From Collinsella sp. (GTDB lineage Bacteria; Actinomycetota; Coriobacteriia; Coriobacteriales; Coriobacteriaceae), in the NCBI GenBank assembly GCA_019414545.1, contig DXLV01000026.1, positions 1-14,320 on the forward strand: 14,320 bases of DNA. The letters run 5' to 3'. This document shows, in pieces, positions 6,982 to 13,569 of this stretch. A program made the translations under genes and the position numbers. Each line of letters begins with the position of its first letter. Positions within the stretch are counted from its first letter, which is position 1. Below the pieces are notes generated by a model. The model worked only from the letters and a program-made list of their open reading frames with translations. It searched no databases and was not told where the DNA came from.

Positions 6982-7833
6982 TTAGTCAATCAGATATTTC
7001 TCGAATGCGGCCATGTTCTTGGCATCTGCCGCCGCCGGGTCATCGTAGTAACGCCCGTCCGTGATTTCCTGGCCCAGCATGCCATCGAAACCATGGGCGT
7101 TGAGCGTGGCGACGAAGGCGTCCATATCGTGCTTGCCATCGCCCCACACCAGATGGCCATACGGGTCACCGTCGATAAAGTGCATCTCGTGAATTGCCCC
7201 ATCACCAAAGGCGGCAAACCAGTCCTCGAGCGTCTCGCCCGCAACGCCCATCGCGGTTGTATCAACCATGGGCTGTAAGTACGGGCTCGCGACCTCGTCA
7301 ATCATGCGCTTCGCATCGGAAACCGTCGTCACAAGGTTGCTCTCCTCGGGACGCAGGCTTTCCATCGTAAGCACCAGACCGTGCTCGCCGGCATACTCCG
7401 CCAGAATGGACAAGTGCTCGCGGCTGCGCTTCCAGGCTTCCTCGCGGTCCTCGTCCCAGTCGCCCCAGCCCGAGTTGACGGACATACGGTCGCACCCAAG
7501 TACCTCGGCAAGCTCAATGCCGTGCTTAAAGTACGCCAGGCTGCGCTGTTCATGCAGCGGTTTGCGTGCGCAGTACTGCCAAGGATAGCAAACATTCTCG
7601 GGGCACAGAGTACGATACCTAAGCCCACGGTCTGCAGCCTTTTTCGCCAGGACCTCAGCCTCAAAGTAGCCCGTATGGTCGAGTGTCACATGCGGCTCCG
7701 CACACCACAGCTCAATGGACTCAAAGCCCAAACGCTGCTGCACATCAAGGAAGTAATCGAGCGACCACATGATGTAGTGGATATTCATGCCCGCAATCTG
7801 TTCGCGGCGCAGCGTCGGTTTGGATTCAGACAT
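6982..7833 (-). CDS. Sugar-phosphate isomerase/epimerase-type protein, FrlC-like
   Basis: This is a 283-residue AP-endonuclease-2-type TIM barrel, the fold of xylose isomerases and of FrlC, the fructoselysine 3-epimerase that interconverts psicoselysine and fructoselysine. Divalent-metal ligand candidates fall at the usual places: E158 (TMESL), D191 (MVDTT), H218 (HEMHFID) and E256 (GQEITD). The segments LGFESIELW (35-43), PENVCYPWQY (78-87) and RPEESNLVT (161-169) correspond to the FrlC patterns GYDGIEIW, PETNGYPY and TPYESNVV. The start is ATG 7833; AAGGAGG with a 6-base spacer lies inside the end of the preceding amidohydrolase, whose stop is 1 base away, so the two are likely translationally coupled. 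With FrlB- and FrlD-like neighbours, epimerisation of a fructosyl- or psicosyl-amine is the most economical role. Epimerisation of another ketose is possible. Confidence 0.85.
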   Translation of the reverse strand: MSESKPTLRREQIAGMNIHYIMWSLDYFLDVQQRLGFESIELWCAEPHVTLDHTGYFEAEVLAKKAADRGLRYRTLCPENVCYPWQYCARKPLHEQRSLAYFKHGIELAEVLGCDRMSVNSGWGDWDEDREEAWKRSREHLSILAEYAGEHGLVLTMESLRPEESNLVTTVSDAKRMIDEVASPYLQPMVDTTAMGVAGETLEDWFAAFGDGAIHEMHFIDGDPYGHLVWGDGKHDMDAFVATLNAHGFDGMLGQEITDGRYYDDPAAADAKNMAAFEKYLID

Positions 7834-7834
7834 C

Positions 7835-9418
7835 TTATGCCTCCTTATTTCGATCGAACACGATTTGTCCGTCCGACATCGTCATATCAACCGCAAGATC
7901 GCGCGCGTCGCGATAATCGAGGTCGAACACATCCCGATCGAGCACGCAGATATCGGCAAGCTTGCCGACCTCGAGCGTACCCAGCTCGTCTTCGCGCATC
8001 AGATCGTACGCGCCCCCGGCAGTCCAAGCGCGCAAGAGCTCGACAAGTGTTAGCGCGTTGGCCTCATTCACGGGCAGTCCATCGTCGAAGTATCCGCCGC
8101 ACGCGCTGTAGATTGACTCGCCCAGGCTCGGAATCAGCAGCGGCAAATCCGTACCACAGCACACCGTGCATCCAGAATCTTCCATGCCGCGGCGATTCCA
8201 GCTGTGCAAAAGTCGCGTCTCGCCAATTTGTCGACGCATCATCGACAGGCAATCCTCGCGCCGGTCCAGCGTCAAAATCTGCGGATAGACCTCGCAAATT
8301 CCACCTAACTTGCCAAACTCGACAAGATCGGTCGGATCAGAGTTCTCGAGATCGGTAATCGCATGGCGGCGAAGCAACCGTCCATGCTCGTCTCGAGGCA
8401 GCGAGGCATAGAGCGCCACGGTGCGACGAACGGCGCCATCGCCCTGGCAATGCAAGGAATATCGGAAGCCGTCAGCATCAATTGCGCGCAGCTCGTTCTC
8501 AATCAGATCCCACTCGGGCTCCTCGACGACCGTCTTGCCGGCAGCGCCCGCATCGGCCGTGTCCTCATAGGGGTCAATCATCTCGGCAAGCCCCGCCCAT
8601 ACGCCGCGGTCGGTCATACGGTTGAAGCCAGAAAAACGAACGAACGGACCCCGGAAGCGCTCTCGTGCCTCGCGAGCATATGACAGATTTGCACCGGCAC
8701 CCACCGGCTGCGACATCATAGAGACGCGAACCGTCAGCTCACCAGATTCCTCACGGCGAGCCATTTCGTCGGCAAAACCGTAGTAGTCATCAAACGCCAT
8801 CTCCTTGATGGCGGTAACGCCGCGCTCGTTAAGCATGCCCATGTAGTCCGAATACCCCGCACGTACCTCGGGCAGCGCGAGGAAATCGCTCATCATGCGC
8901 CAGATCTTCTCGGCATAACACGCCTGGGGTGTGAAGCCGTATCGCGCACTGGCGGCAGCATTGAGAGCGCAGGTCTCCGCACCCGGTGTAAAGCAGACGA
9001 CAGGGATATCGCCAAAACAGTCGTCAAACACAGCTGCCGTATTTGCGTTCTCGGCATCCGATGCCAACGTTTCGGGCAGGTTGTGGCCAAAAGCCGCCGC
9101 GCAATCCGGATGATCTTCTTTCCATGCACGCAAGAGCGGCACGGCCTCTTTGGCATCAGCGATGCCGGACAGATCAGACCCCAACGTCCGCAGCGCCCAG
9201 CCTGTATAGAAGGTATGTACATCGATCAGGCCAGGCATGACGGTGCGGTCGCCCAGGTCAACTACCTCGTCCGCCTGGGTCAAATACGAAGCTACCTCAC
9301 ACTTGGTGCCAACCGCCTCAATTCGATTGTCACGGACTGCTACGAAACCTTCAAACGGCAGGTCCCCCGTACCGGTAAAGACGCTCTTAGACGTCAGGAC
9401 CGTCAAACGATCGGACAT
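7835..9418 (-). CDS. YtcJ-like amidohydrolase_3-family protein with altered HxH motif
   Basis: This 527-residue protein is an amidohydrolase_3 (YtcJ-like) member, a cytoplasmic metal-dependent hydrolase family acting on C-N bonds of N-acyl or cyclic compounds. The N-terminal beta-sandwich holds VAVRDNRIEAVG (26-37). The barrel begins at TVMPGLIDVHTF (59-70), where the second His of the usual HxH is Phe70 while H68 is kept. Further ligands appear intact: H323 in LHCQGDGAV, H352 in RHAITD, and D424 in CCGTDLP. It closes with GTLEVGKLADICVLDRD (480-496), the family signature. I chose ATG 9418 because AGGTGA lies 5 bases upstream; a GTG at 9427 is the alternative. The transporter stop is 9 bases before, so the two are probably co-translated. 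It might remove an acyl or amide group from an imported Amadori compound or peptide derivative. No frl or fra operon known to me has such a gene. Confidence 0.85.
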   Translation of the reverse strand: MSDRLTVLTSKSVFTGTGDLPFEGFVAVRDNRIEAVGTKCEVASYLTQADEVVDLGDRTVMPGLIDVHTFYTGWALRTLGSDLSGIADAKEAVPLLRAWKEDHPDCAAAFGHNLPETLASDAENANTAAVFDDCFGDIPVVCFTPGAETCALNAAASARYGFTPQACYAEKIWRMMSDFLALPEVRAGYSDYMGMLNERGVTAIKEMAFDDYYGFADEMARREESGELTVRVSMMSQPVGAGANLSYAREARERFRGPFVRFSGFNRMTDRGVWAGLAEMIDPYEDTADAGAAGKTVVEEPEWDLIENELRAIDADGFRYSLHCQGDGAVRRTVALYASLPRDEHGRLLRRHAITDLENSDPTDLVEFGKLGGICEVYPQILTLDRREDCLSMMRRQIGETRLLHSWNRRGMEDSGCTVCCGTDLPLLIPSLGESIYSACGGYFDDGLPVNEANALTLVELLRAWTAGGAYDLMREDELGTLEVGKLADICVLDRDVFDLDYRDARDLAVDMTMSDGQIVFDRNKEA

Positions 9419-9427
9419 TATAATCAC

Positions 9428-10891
9428 CTACGCCGGAAGCATGCCAGAAATGGCAGTAATGACCAAGCCAAACACGACCATGAAGATGAAGAACTTCCAA
9501 ATGGTCTTCCACCATTGGCCAAACGAAATCTTAGCCACGCCAAGGCCGGCAACCGTCATGCCCGCCACGGGACTGATGGTGTTGATGGTCTGGTTGGCAA
9601 ACTGGAGCGCGGTAACGGCCGACTCGGGATTGAGGCCCATGAGCTCGGTCAGGGGGCCCATAACGGGCATGGTGAGTGCCGCCAGGCCAGAACTCGAGGG
9701 AACCAGCAAAGAGAGCAGGCCAAGGACGATATACATAAACGTGGTGTAGACGGCGGCGGGTGCACCGGCGAGCGCAGTAGCGAGCGCCTGGAGGATGGTG
9801 TCAATGATCATGCCGCCCTCGGCGATGACCAGAATACCGCGAGCGATACCGATAACGATGGCGGCGTACGCAAAGTCGGCGAGACCTTTAACGAACTCCT
9901 CAGCAATCGTCTGCTGGTCAAGACCGCCCAGGATACCGGCAAGCAAGCCCATGCCAAGGAACACGGCGGAAATCTCATTCATGTACCAACCCTGGGTAAC
10001 AAGACCCCAGACGATAATGCCCATACCGCAAGCAAAATCGATAAGCACGAGCTTCTGACGGGTAGTGAACTCTTCCTCGATGGAGACATCGGTCACGGAA
10101 AACTCAATACGCTTGAGCTTATCGTCCTCGTACGTAATGGACGACTCGGGGTTTTTCTTGACGCGCATGGCGTAGCGCATGGCCCATGCGATACCGACGG
10201 CAGTGAAGATGACCCAAGAAACGGCGCGCAGCCACAGTTGCGGATTGCCCTCGATGCCAATGATGCCCTGGGCGATCAGAACATTAAACGGATCGATGGT
10301 CGAAGCGCAATATCCCAGGTTAGGACCAAGGAAGCAGATGATGAATGCCGTCATCGAGTCATAACCGATACCCATCATGATGGGAATGAAGATGGCATAA
10401 AACGGCAGGGCTTCCTCAGACATACCAAACGTGGTGCCGCAAATGGACAGCAACGTCATCGTGATGGGAATGATGAGGATGTCCTTGTTCTTGAGCTTTT
10501 TAATCACACGGCTCATGCCGGCATTCAAAGCGTTGGTCTTGGTGATGATTGCGAACGACCCGCCAATCAATAAGACGAACGCAACGACGTCGGCAGCCTC
10601 CTGGATGCCCTTAGTGGGCGCTTGCAGGACCGCGAAGATATCCTGACCCAGATTGATGGTCTCGCCGGTCTCGGAATCGGTGTAGTTCTTATCGACCTGT
10701 TCATAGGTTCCAGCAACGGCGACTTCACGCTCGCCCGCCGCTGTCGAAATCATCTTGCGCTGATACTGACCAGAGGGAACGATCCAAGTCAAGACCGCAA
10801 AGACAACGATCAGCAAGAACATGATCGTATAGACATGCGGTAATTTGAACTTAAAACGTCTGTTTGTCTTCTTCGCCTTCGTATCTGACAT
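9428..10891 (-). CDS. YfcC/DcuC-family membrane transporter (FraA-type candidate)
   Basis: This is a 487-residue polytopic inner-membrane protein of the C4-dicarboxylate carrier-like DcuC/YfcC group (PF03606). A basic cytoplasmic N terminus leads into the first membrane segment, YTIMFLLIVVFAVLTWIVP (about 21-39). Roughly ten or more hydrophobic segments follow, including SICGTTFGMSEEALPF, ICFLGPNLGYCAS, the conserved VPSSSGLAALTMPVMGPL loop and a final C-terminal helix. The start is ATG 10891, with strong GGAGG 6 bases upstream; a longer frame to 10951 lacks a good site. It is the first gene of the operon. Salmonella FraA, the fructose-asparagine transporter, is described as related to Dcu carriers, whereas E. 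coli frl uses an APC permease. That makes this protein the probable importer of the Amadori substrate. YfcC-family members are often labelled amino-acid or dicarboxylate carriers, so substrate specificity is inference. Confidence 0.88.
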   Translation of the reverse strand: MSDTKAKKTNRRFKFKLPHVYTIMFLLIVVFAVLTWIVPSGQYQRKMISTAAGEREVAVAGTYEQVDKNYTDSETGETINLGQDIFAVLQAPTKGIQEAADVVAFVLLIGGSFAIITKTNALNAGMSRVIKKLKNKDILIIPITMTLLSICGTTFGMSEEALPFYAIFIPIMMGIGYDSMTAFIICFLGPNLGYCASTIDPFNVLIAQGIIGIEGNPQLWLRAVSWVIFTAVGIAWAMRYAMRVKKNPESSITYEDDKLKRIEFSVTDVSIEEEFTTRQKLVLIDFACGMGIIVWGLVTQGWYMNEISAVFLGMGLLAGILGGLDQQTIAEEFVKGLADFAYAAIVIGIARGILVIAEGGMIIDTILQALATALAGAPAAVYTTFMYIVLGLLSLLVPSSSGLAALTMPVMGPLTELMGLNPESAVTALQFANQTINTISPVAGMTVAGLGVAKISFGQWWKTIWKFFIFMVVFGLVITAISGMLPA

Positions 10892-10933
10892 AGATACCTC
10901 CAAAGAACTCGAGACTGCATCGCATCTCGCCTC

Positions 10934-10956
10934 AACGTTTGCACAAGGCAAACGTT
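10934..10956. promoter_or_regulatory. Perfect 9-bp inverted repeat upstream of the transporter (operator or leader hairpin)
   Basis: AACGTTTGC (10934-10942), ACAAG, GCAAACGTT (10948-10956) forms a 23-bp perfect inverted repeat with a 5-base spacer. It sits 15-35 bases downstream of the predicted -10 and about 43-65 bases before the transporter ATG. A repressor bound here would block elongation, and the neighbouring GntR protein is the obvious candidate. As RNA it would make a stable leader hairpin without a U-tract. Confidence 0.5.
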
Positions 10957-10970
10957 CTATGACGTTCTAT
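10951..10970. repeat. Tandem 10-bp direct repeat at the operon transcription start region
   Basis: AACGTTCTAT (10951-10960) is followed directly by GACGTTCTAT (10961-10970), nine of ten bases identical and in phase with one helical turn. The left copy shares its AACGTT with the end of the adjacent inverted repeat, so ACGTT occurs three times in 37 bases. This looks like a multi-site protein-binding region over the start of transcription. Confidence 0.5.
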
Positions 10971-10999
10971 AGATTACCAGCAGCTTTTCTCGTCATCAA
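10971..10999 (-). promoter_or_regulatory. Predicted promoter of the Amadori-type operon
   Basis: On the minus strand TTGATG (10999-10994) and TAATCT (10976-10971) are separated by exactly 17 bases. The -35 keeps TTGA and the -10 keeps the key T, A and final T positions, so each is a moderate match to the housekeeping sigma consensus. Transcription would start near 10964, giving an mRNA leader of about 70 bases that contains the tandem and inverted repeats. No better promoter-like pair was seen in this gap. Confidence 0.4.
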
Positions 11000-11019
11000 G
11001 ATAATTTCAAACTGATTGC

Positions 11020-11059
11020 CGCAACGCGGTTGAACGGTTGCGTTTGCGCCGTGAACGGT
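11020..11059. repeat. TGAACGGT direct repeat and overlapping inverted repeat upstream of the promoter
   Basis: TGAACGGT occurs at 11031-11038 and 11052-11059, start to start 21 bases apart, two helical turns on the same DNA face. The first copy lies within an inverted repeat CGCAAC (11020-11025) and GTTGCG (11037-11042). The block is about 20-60 bases upstream of the predicted -35, where an activator would bind. It ends just before the gntR terminator. No function can be read directly. Confidence 0.35.
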
Positions 11060-11062
11060 ATG

Positions 11063-11096
11063 AAAACGCCCGGTGAGATGATTCACCGGGCGTTTC
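11063..11096 (-). terminator. Intrinsic terminator of the gntR regulator gene
   Basis: AAACGCCCGGTGA (11064-11076), GATGAT, TCACCGGGCGTTT (11083-11095) is a perfect 13-bp stem with a 6-base loop. In the minus direction the stem is followed by one more U in the run (TTTT) and then CATACC. It lies 14 bases after the gntR stop and separates the regulator transcript from the operon promoter. Confidence 0.75.
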
Positions 11097-11109
11097 CATA
11101 CGCAATGTC

Positions 11110-11853
11110 CTAGATGTCAAAAACGTAGCGAGACCCAACGATCCGCTGACGACCGATGATAAACGGCCGCCGCTGCTCATCGAAAAAGAAGGCTTCCATA
11201 TAAAACAAGGGTTCGCCAACGGGAACTGCCAACAACCGAGCGACCTCGGGCGACGCGCACGCGATCTCAAGCGTGCATGGGTCGGTAAACGCGGGCGTGC
11301 GGCCCGTCCGGTTGCGCACGAACTCAAAAATGGATTGATTAGATAGAGGTGCCGTTGATAGATAGGCGTTGTCCTCGTAAACATATATGTTGTTCTCGAG
11401 CATGACAGGGACGCCATCGGCAGTACGCACGCGCTCAACGCAGATCAAGTCAGTTCCAACGGGAACACCAAAGAACTGTGCTTCGGTGGAATCCGCCGGC
11501 AGTATCTTTCTCGAAATGACACGCGCCCCCGGTTCCATTCCGTTTACGCGGCATGCGTCCGAAAAACTCTGGACGTCATCCTTCTGGCGAATCTTGCGTT
11601 TGAGCTTGGGGGCATTGACAAACGTGCCTTTCCCTTGTCGCTTCGTTAGATAGCCCTGTTGGACGAGCTCCTCAATAGCGCGTCGCACGGTAACGCGGCC
11701 AACTTTATAGCTCTCAGCCAATTCGAATTCGTTGGGTATCCGCGCGCCTGCCTTGTAGGCACCGGAGTTGATTTCGTTTTTGATGATATCGATAACCTGT
11801 TGGTACAGCGGTATCGCTGCTTTACCGTCAGTTAGCCCTTCAGTCGGTGGCAT
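11110..11853 (-). CDS. GntR/HutC-family transcriptional regulator with UTRA domain
   Basis: This is a 247-residue repressor-type regulator. An N-terminal winged helix-turn-helix begins at IPLYQQVIDIIKNEI (14-28) and continues through RIPNEFELAESYKVGRVTVR (39-58) and EELVQQGYLTKRQGKGTFV (61-79), the classic GntR pattern. The rest (about 95-245) is a UTRA ligand-binding domain, with VERVRTADGVPVMLENNIY and the C-terminal PFIIGRQRIVGSRYVFDI typical of the HutC subfamily. ATG 11853 has GGAGAGG 4 bases upstream. FrlR and FraR are also GntR-family proteins, and this gene lies just upstream of the operon in the same direction. It most likely represses the operon and is released by a phosphorylated sugar-amine. 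A perfect terminator follows it, so it is transcribed separately. Its own upstream region has palindromes that could serve autoregulation. Confidence 0.92.
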   Translation of the reverse strand: MPPTEGLTDGKAAIPLYQQVIDIIKNEINSGAYKAGARIPNEFELAESYKVGRVTVRRAIEELVQQGYLTKRQGKGTFVNAPKLKRKIRQKDDVQSFSDACRVNGMEPGARVISRKILPADSTEAQFFGVPVGTDLICVERVRTADGVPVMLENNIYVYEDNAYLSTAPLSNQSIFEFVRNRTGRTPAFTDPCTLEIACASPEVARLLAVPVGEPLFYMEAFFFDEQRRPFIIGRQRIVGSRYVFDI

Positions 11854-11875
11854 ATACCCTCTCCAAGCACAATTA

Positions 11876-11903
11876 AGTCTAAAACGGGCTTAGGGGCATT
11901 CAA
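11876..11903 (-). promoter_or_regulatory. Possible gntR promoter
   Basis: TTGAAT (11903-11898) and TAGACT (11881-11876) are spaced by 16 bases on the minus strand, each a 4-of-6 match to consensus. The -10 lies 22 bases upstream of the gntR ATG, leaving a very short leader that still includes the GGAGAGG ribosome site. One arm of an inverted repeat (11885-11892) lies inside the spacer. Confidence 0.35.
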
Positions 11904-11919
11904 CAAGTCCTTAAGCCCG
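11885..11919 (-). promoter_or_regulatory. Inverted repeat upstream of gntR (operator, or second terminator)
   Basis: CGGGCTTA (11885-11892) and TAAGCCCG (11912-11919) are perfect 8-bp arms 19 bases apart. In the minus direction the second arm is followed by TTTT, so it could back up the HAD phosphatase terminator. It also overlaps the possible gntR promoter, where it could act as an autoregulatory operator. The sequence alone does not decide between these. Confidence 0.4.
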
Positions 11920-11980
11920 CATTAGCTTAAAGTATGCTAGGTGTCGCACCAAAATGTCGGGTATTTACTCATCGGACCCG

Positions 11981-12006
11981 AAAAACGCGCAACTAACGCG
12001 CTCTTA
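11981..12006 (-). terminator. Probable terminator at the end of the HAD phosphatase gene
   Basis: Directly from the HAD stop codon, the minus strand reads AAGAGCGCG, loop TTAGTTG, CGCG, then TTTTT (11985-11981). The CGCG core pairs perfectly, and A-U and G-U pairs can extend it into the stop codon. Downstream is a further 6-bp inverted repeat, TCGGGT (11957-11962) with ACCCGA (11976-11981). Confidence 0.4.
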
Positions 12007-12663
12007 CGCGAGTTCCAGCAGGTCCGGCAGCTGATCGATAATCTTATCCGCGGCATCCTGGCTAAAGCCAAAGCGCTCCTCGCGCTTGGCAATGACCGTC
12101 AGGCCGGCTCGCTTACCCGCGGTAATGCCCGGAACGGAATCCTCAACGCAGCAGCAGCGATTCGCGGGCAGCCCCAGCAGGTCCAGCGCATGCAGGTAGA
12201 TATCGGGCTCGGGCTTGCTCTCCTTAAACTGTTCGCCGCTCACCACGTACTCAAAGGCATCCGACAGACCACATGCATCGAGTACTTCCTCGATGCTGTC
12301 CATGGGAGACGAACTCGCCAACGCCACGCGAACGCCGCGGCGCGGCAACTCTCGAATCGTATCCACAGCGCCCGGGTTAATCAAAGCCTGATAGTCGCGC
12401 GGACGCTTATGCGCCCACTCGTCCCAACGGGCCAACGCTTCCTCGCCAGTGAAGTGCCCTTTACCGGCGCGCTCAAACCAATCGACCAGCATATGCAGGA
12501 AGAACTGATGCGAGGTACCGACCTGTCCATTCAACTCCTCTTGAGTCAGATTCAACCCAAGCTCCTTGGCAAACGCGGCAGTCTCCCCCAGGTAGTAATA
12601 CTCGGTATCGACGATGACGCCATCCATGTCAAAGATAACGGCGTCGAACGGAAATGCGGACAC
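12004..12663 (-). CDS. HAD-superfamily phosphatase, beta-phosphoglucomutase-like
   Basis: This is a 219-residue HAD subfamily IA protein, close in type to beta-phosphoglucomutase and YniC/YqaB-like sugar phosphatases. Visible are motif I FDMDGVIVDTE (11-21) with D12 and D14, motif II ASSSP (116-120), motif III Lys K150 in SKPEPDIY, and motif IV VEDSVPGI (173-180) with E174 and D175. A helical cap lies between motifs I and II. I chose GTG 12663, because GGGAGGG lies 4 bases upstream and the protein then starts MSAFPFDAVIFDMDG; an ATG at 12711 would add 16 residues without similarity. It follows a strong terminator by only 16 bases, so it is expressed either by read-through or from a promoter inside the upstream gene. 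It probably removes or moves phosphate on a sugar phosphate; the substrate is unknown. Confidence 0.88.
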   Translation of the reverse strand: MSAFPFDAVIFDMDGVIVDTEYYYLGETAAFAKELGLNLTQEELNGQVGTSHQFFLHMLVDWFERAGKGHFTGEEALARWDEWAHKRPRDYQALINPGAVDTIRELPRRGVRVALASSSPMDSIEEVLDACGLSDAFEYVVSGEQFKESKPEPDIYLHALDLLGLPANRCCCVEDSVPGITAGKRAGLTVIAKREERFGFSQDAADKIIDQLPDLLELA

Positions 12664-12678
12664 GGCACCCTCCCTAAC

Positions 12679-12704
12679 AAAAGGGCGCCCGCAAGCGGAC
12701 GCCC
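12679..12704 (-). terminator. Intrinsic terminator after the Cof-type phosphatase gene
   Basis: On the minus strand GGGCGTCCGC (12704-12695), TT, GCGGGCGCCC (12692-12683) pair along nine to ten positions with one G-U wobble, and TTTT (12682-12679) follows. The stem is GC-rich and close to ideal. It lies 23 bases after the Cof gene stop and 16 bases before the next GTG start. Confidence 0.75.
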
Positions 12705-12726
12705 GAACCATGCACTATCGGCGATT

Positions 12727-13569
12727 CTAACCCAGCAGCTTATCCAACGCCACCGCAATGCCATCTTCGTTGTTATTGGCGGTCACCATCTGGGCAACTG
12801 CCTTAACCTCATCGACGGCGTTGCCCATGGCAACACCGGTGCCGGCCCACTCAATCATGGACTTGTCGTTCTGGCCGTCGCCAAACGAGACGACCTCGCT
12901 GGCATCGATACCGAGCTTGGGCAGGGCACCCTCAAGCGCGCGGGCCTTGTCGATACCGGGCGCCGTGTACTCAAAGTACCAGTCGGCCGTAAACATGCCC
13001 GAAAGCGTCTGGGTAAAGGGCGCATACATCTCCTCGTAATGCGCCTGTAGGTAGGCCGGGTCGCCTGCCGTCAACAGCTTGTCCACGGGATAAGCGTCCA
13101 CAACCTCATGCAAGCTCTCGACCTCGCGAATCTTAAGATCGCACGCATCGCGCTCATACTTGACGATATTCTTCTGCAAGCCGTCAGGCAGCGTGATCAT
13201 GCAATGGTACGAGTCCTCGACGTGCAAATCGCGACCGAGCGAAATCATAGGGATCACGTCGAAATTGCGCAGATGATCAATCAGACGGTGCAGCTCGTCA
13301 GCCGGCATGGCCTGGTCAAAAAGGACCTCATCGGTCTGAGCGTCGACCACATGCGCGCCATTAAAGGCAACTAGCAGACCGTCATGGTTTTGAAGGTCGA
13401 GCTCCTGCGCCAAGGCGTGCAACCCCCATGCGGGACGGCCCGAAGCCAAGATGAGCTTAATGCCCGACTCCTGCGTCGCGAGCAGCTTCTCGCGCGTACG
13501 CGGGCTGATGACCTTTTGATCGTTGGTGAGCGTACCGTCGATATCCATTGCGATGGCTTTGATTGCCAT
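12727..13569 (-). CDS. Cof-type HAD-IIB family phosphatase
   Basis: This 280-residue protein has the Cof/HAD-IIB layout, a family of soluble phosphatases acting on sugar phosphates, flavin or pyridoxal phosphates. Motif I is MDIDGTLTN (8-16) with D9 and D11, motif II is LASGRP (41-46), motif III Lys is K208 in GIDKARAL, and motif IV is SFGDGQNDKSMIE (228-240) with D231 and D235. GVAMGNAVDEVKA follows, as usual. A large C2 cap fills the middle. The start is ATG 13569, with GGGAGG 5 bases upstream, giving MAIKAIAMDIDGT; the frame is open to 13755 but that extension does not look coding. Its 237-base upstream gap carries the pgi terminator and a structured leader. The substrate cannot be predicted. 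Confidence 0.9.
   Translation of the reverse strand: MAIKAIAMDIDGTLTNDQKVISPRTREKLLATQESGIKLILASGRPAWGLHALAQELDLQNHDGLLVAFNGAHVVDAQTDEVLFDQAMPADELHRLIDHLRNFDVIPMISLGRDLHVEDSYHCMITLPDGLQKNIVKYERDACDLKIREVESLHEVVDAYPVDKLLTAGDPAYLQAHYEEMYAPFTQTLSGMFTADWYFEYTAPGIDKARALEGALPKLGIDASEVVSFGDGQNDKSMIEWAGTGVAMGNAVDEVKAVAQMVTANNNEDGIAVALDKLLG

Noticed and set aside
9083..10573. A 496-codon + strand reading frame antisense to the transporter and amidohydrolase
   Set aside because: Its translation is His/Asp/Asn/Gly-rich without any recognisable domain or membrane segment. It is a by-product of GC-biased third positions in the real minus-strand genes.
11941..13050. A 369-codon + strand frame crossing two HAD genes and their intergenic terminator
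   Set aside because: It runs through a terminator and two well-supported opposite-strand genes, and its product is not recognisable.
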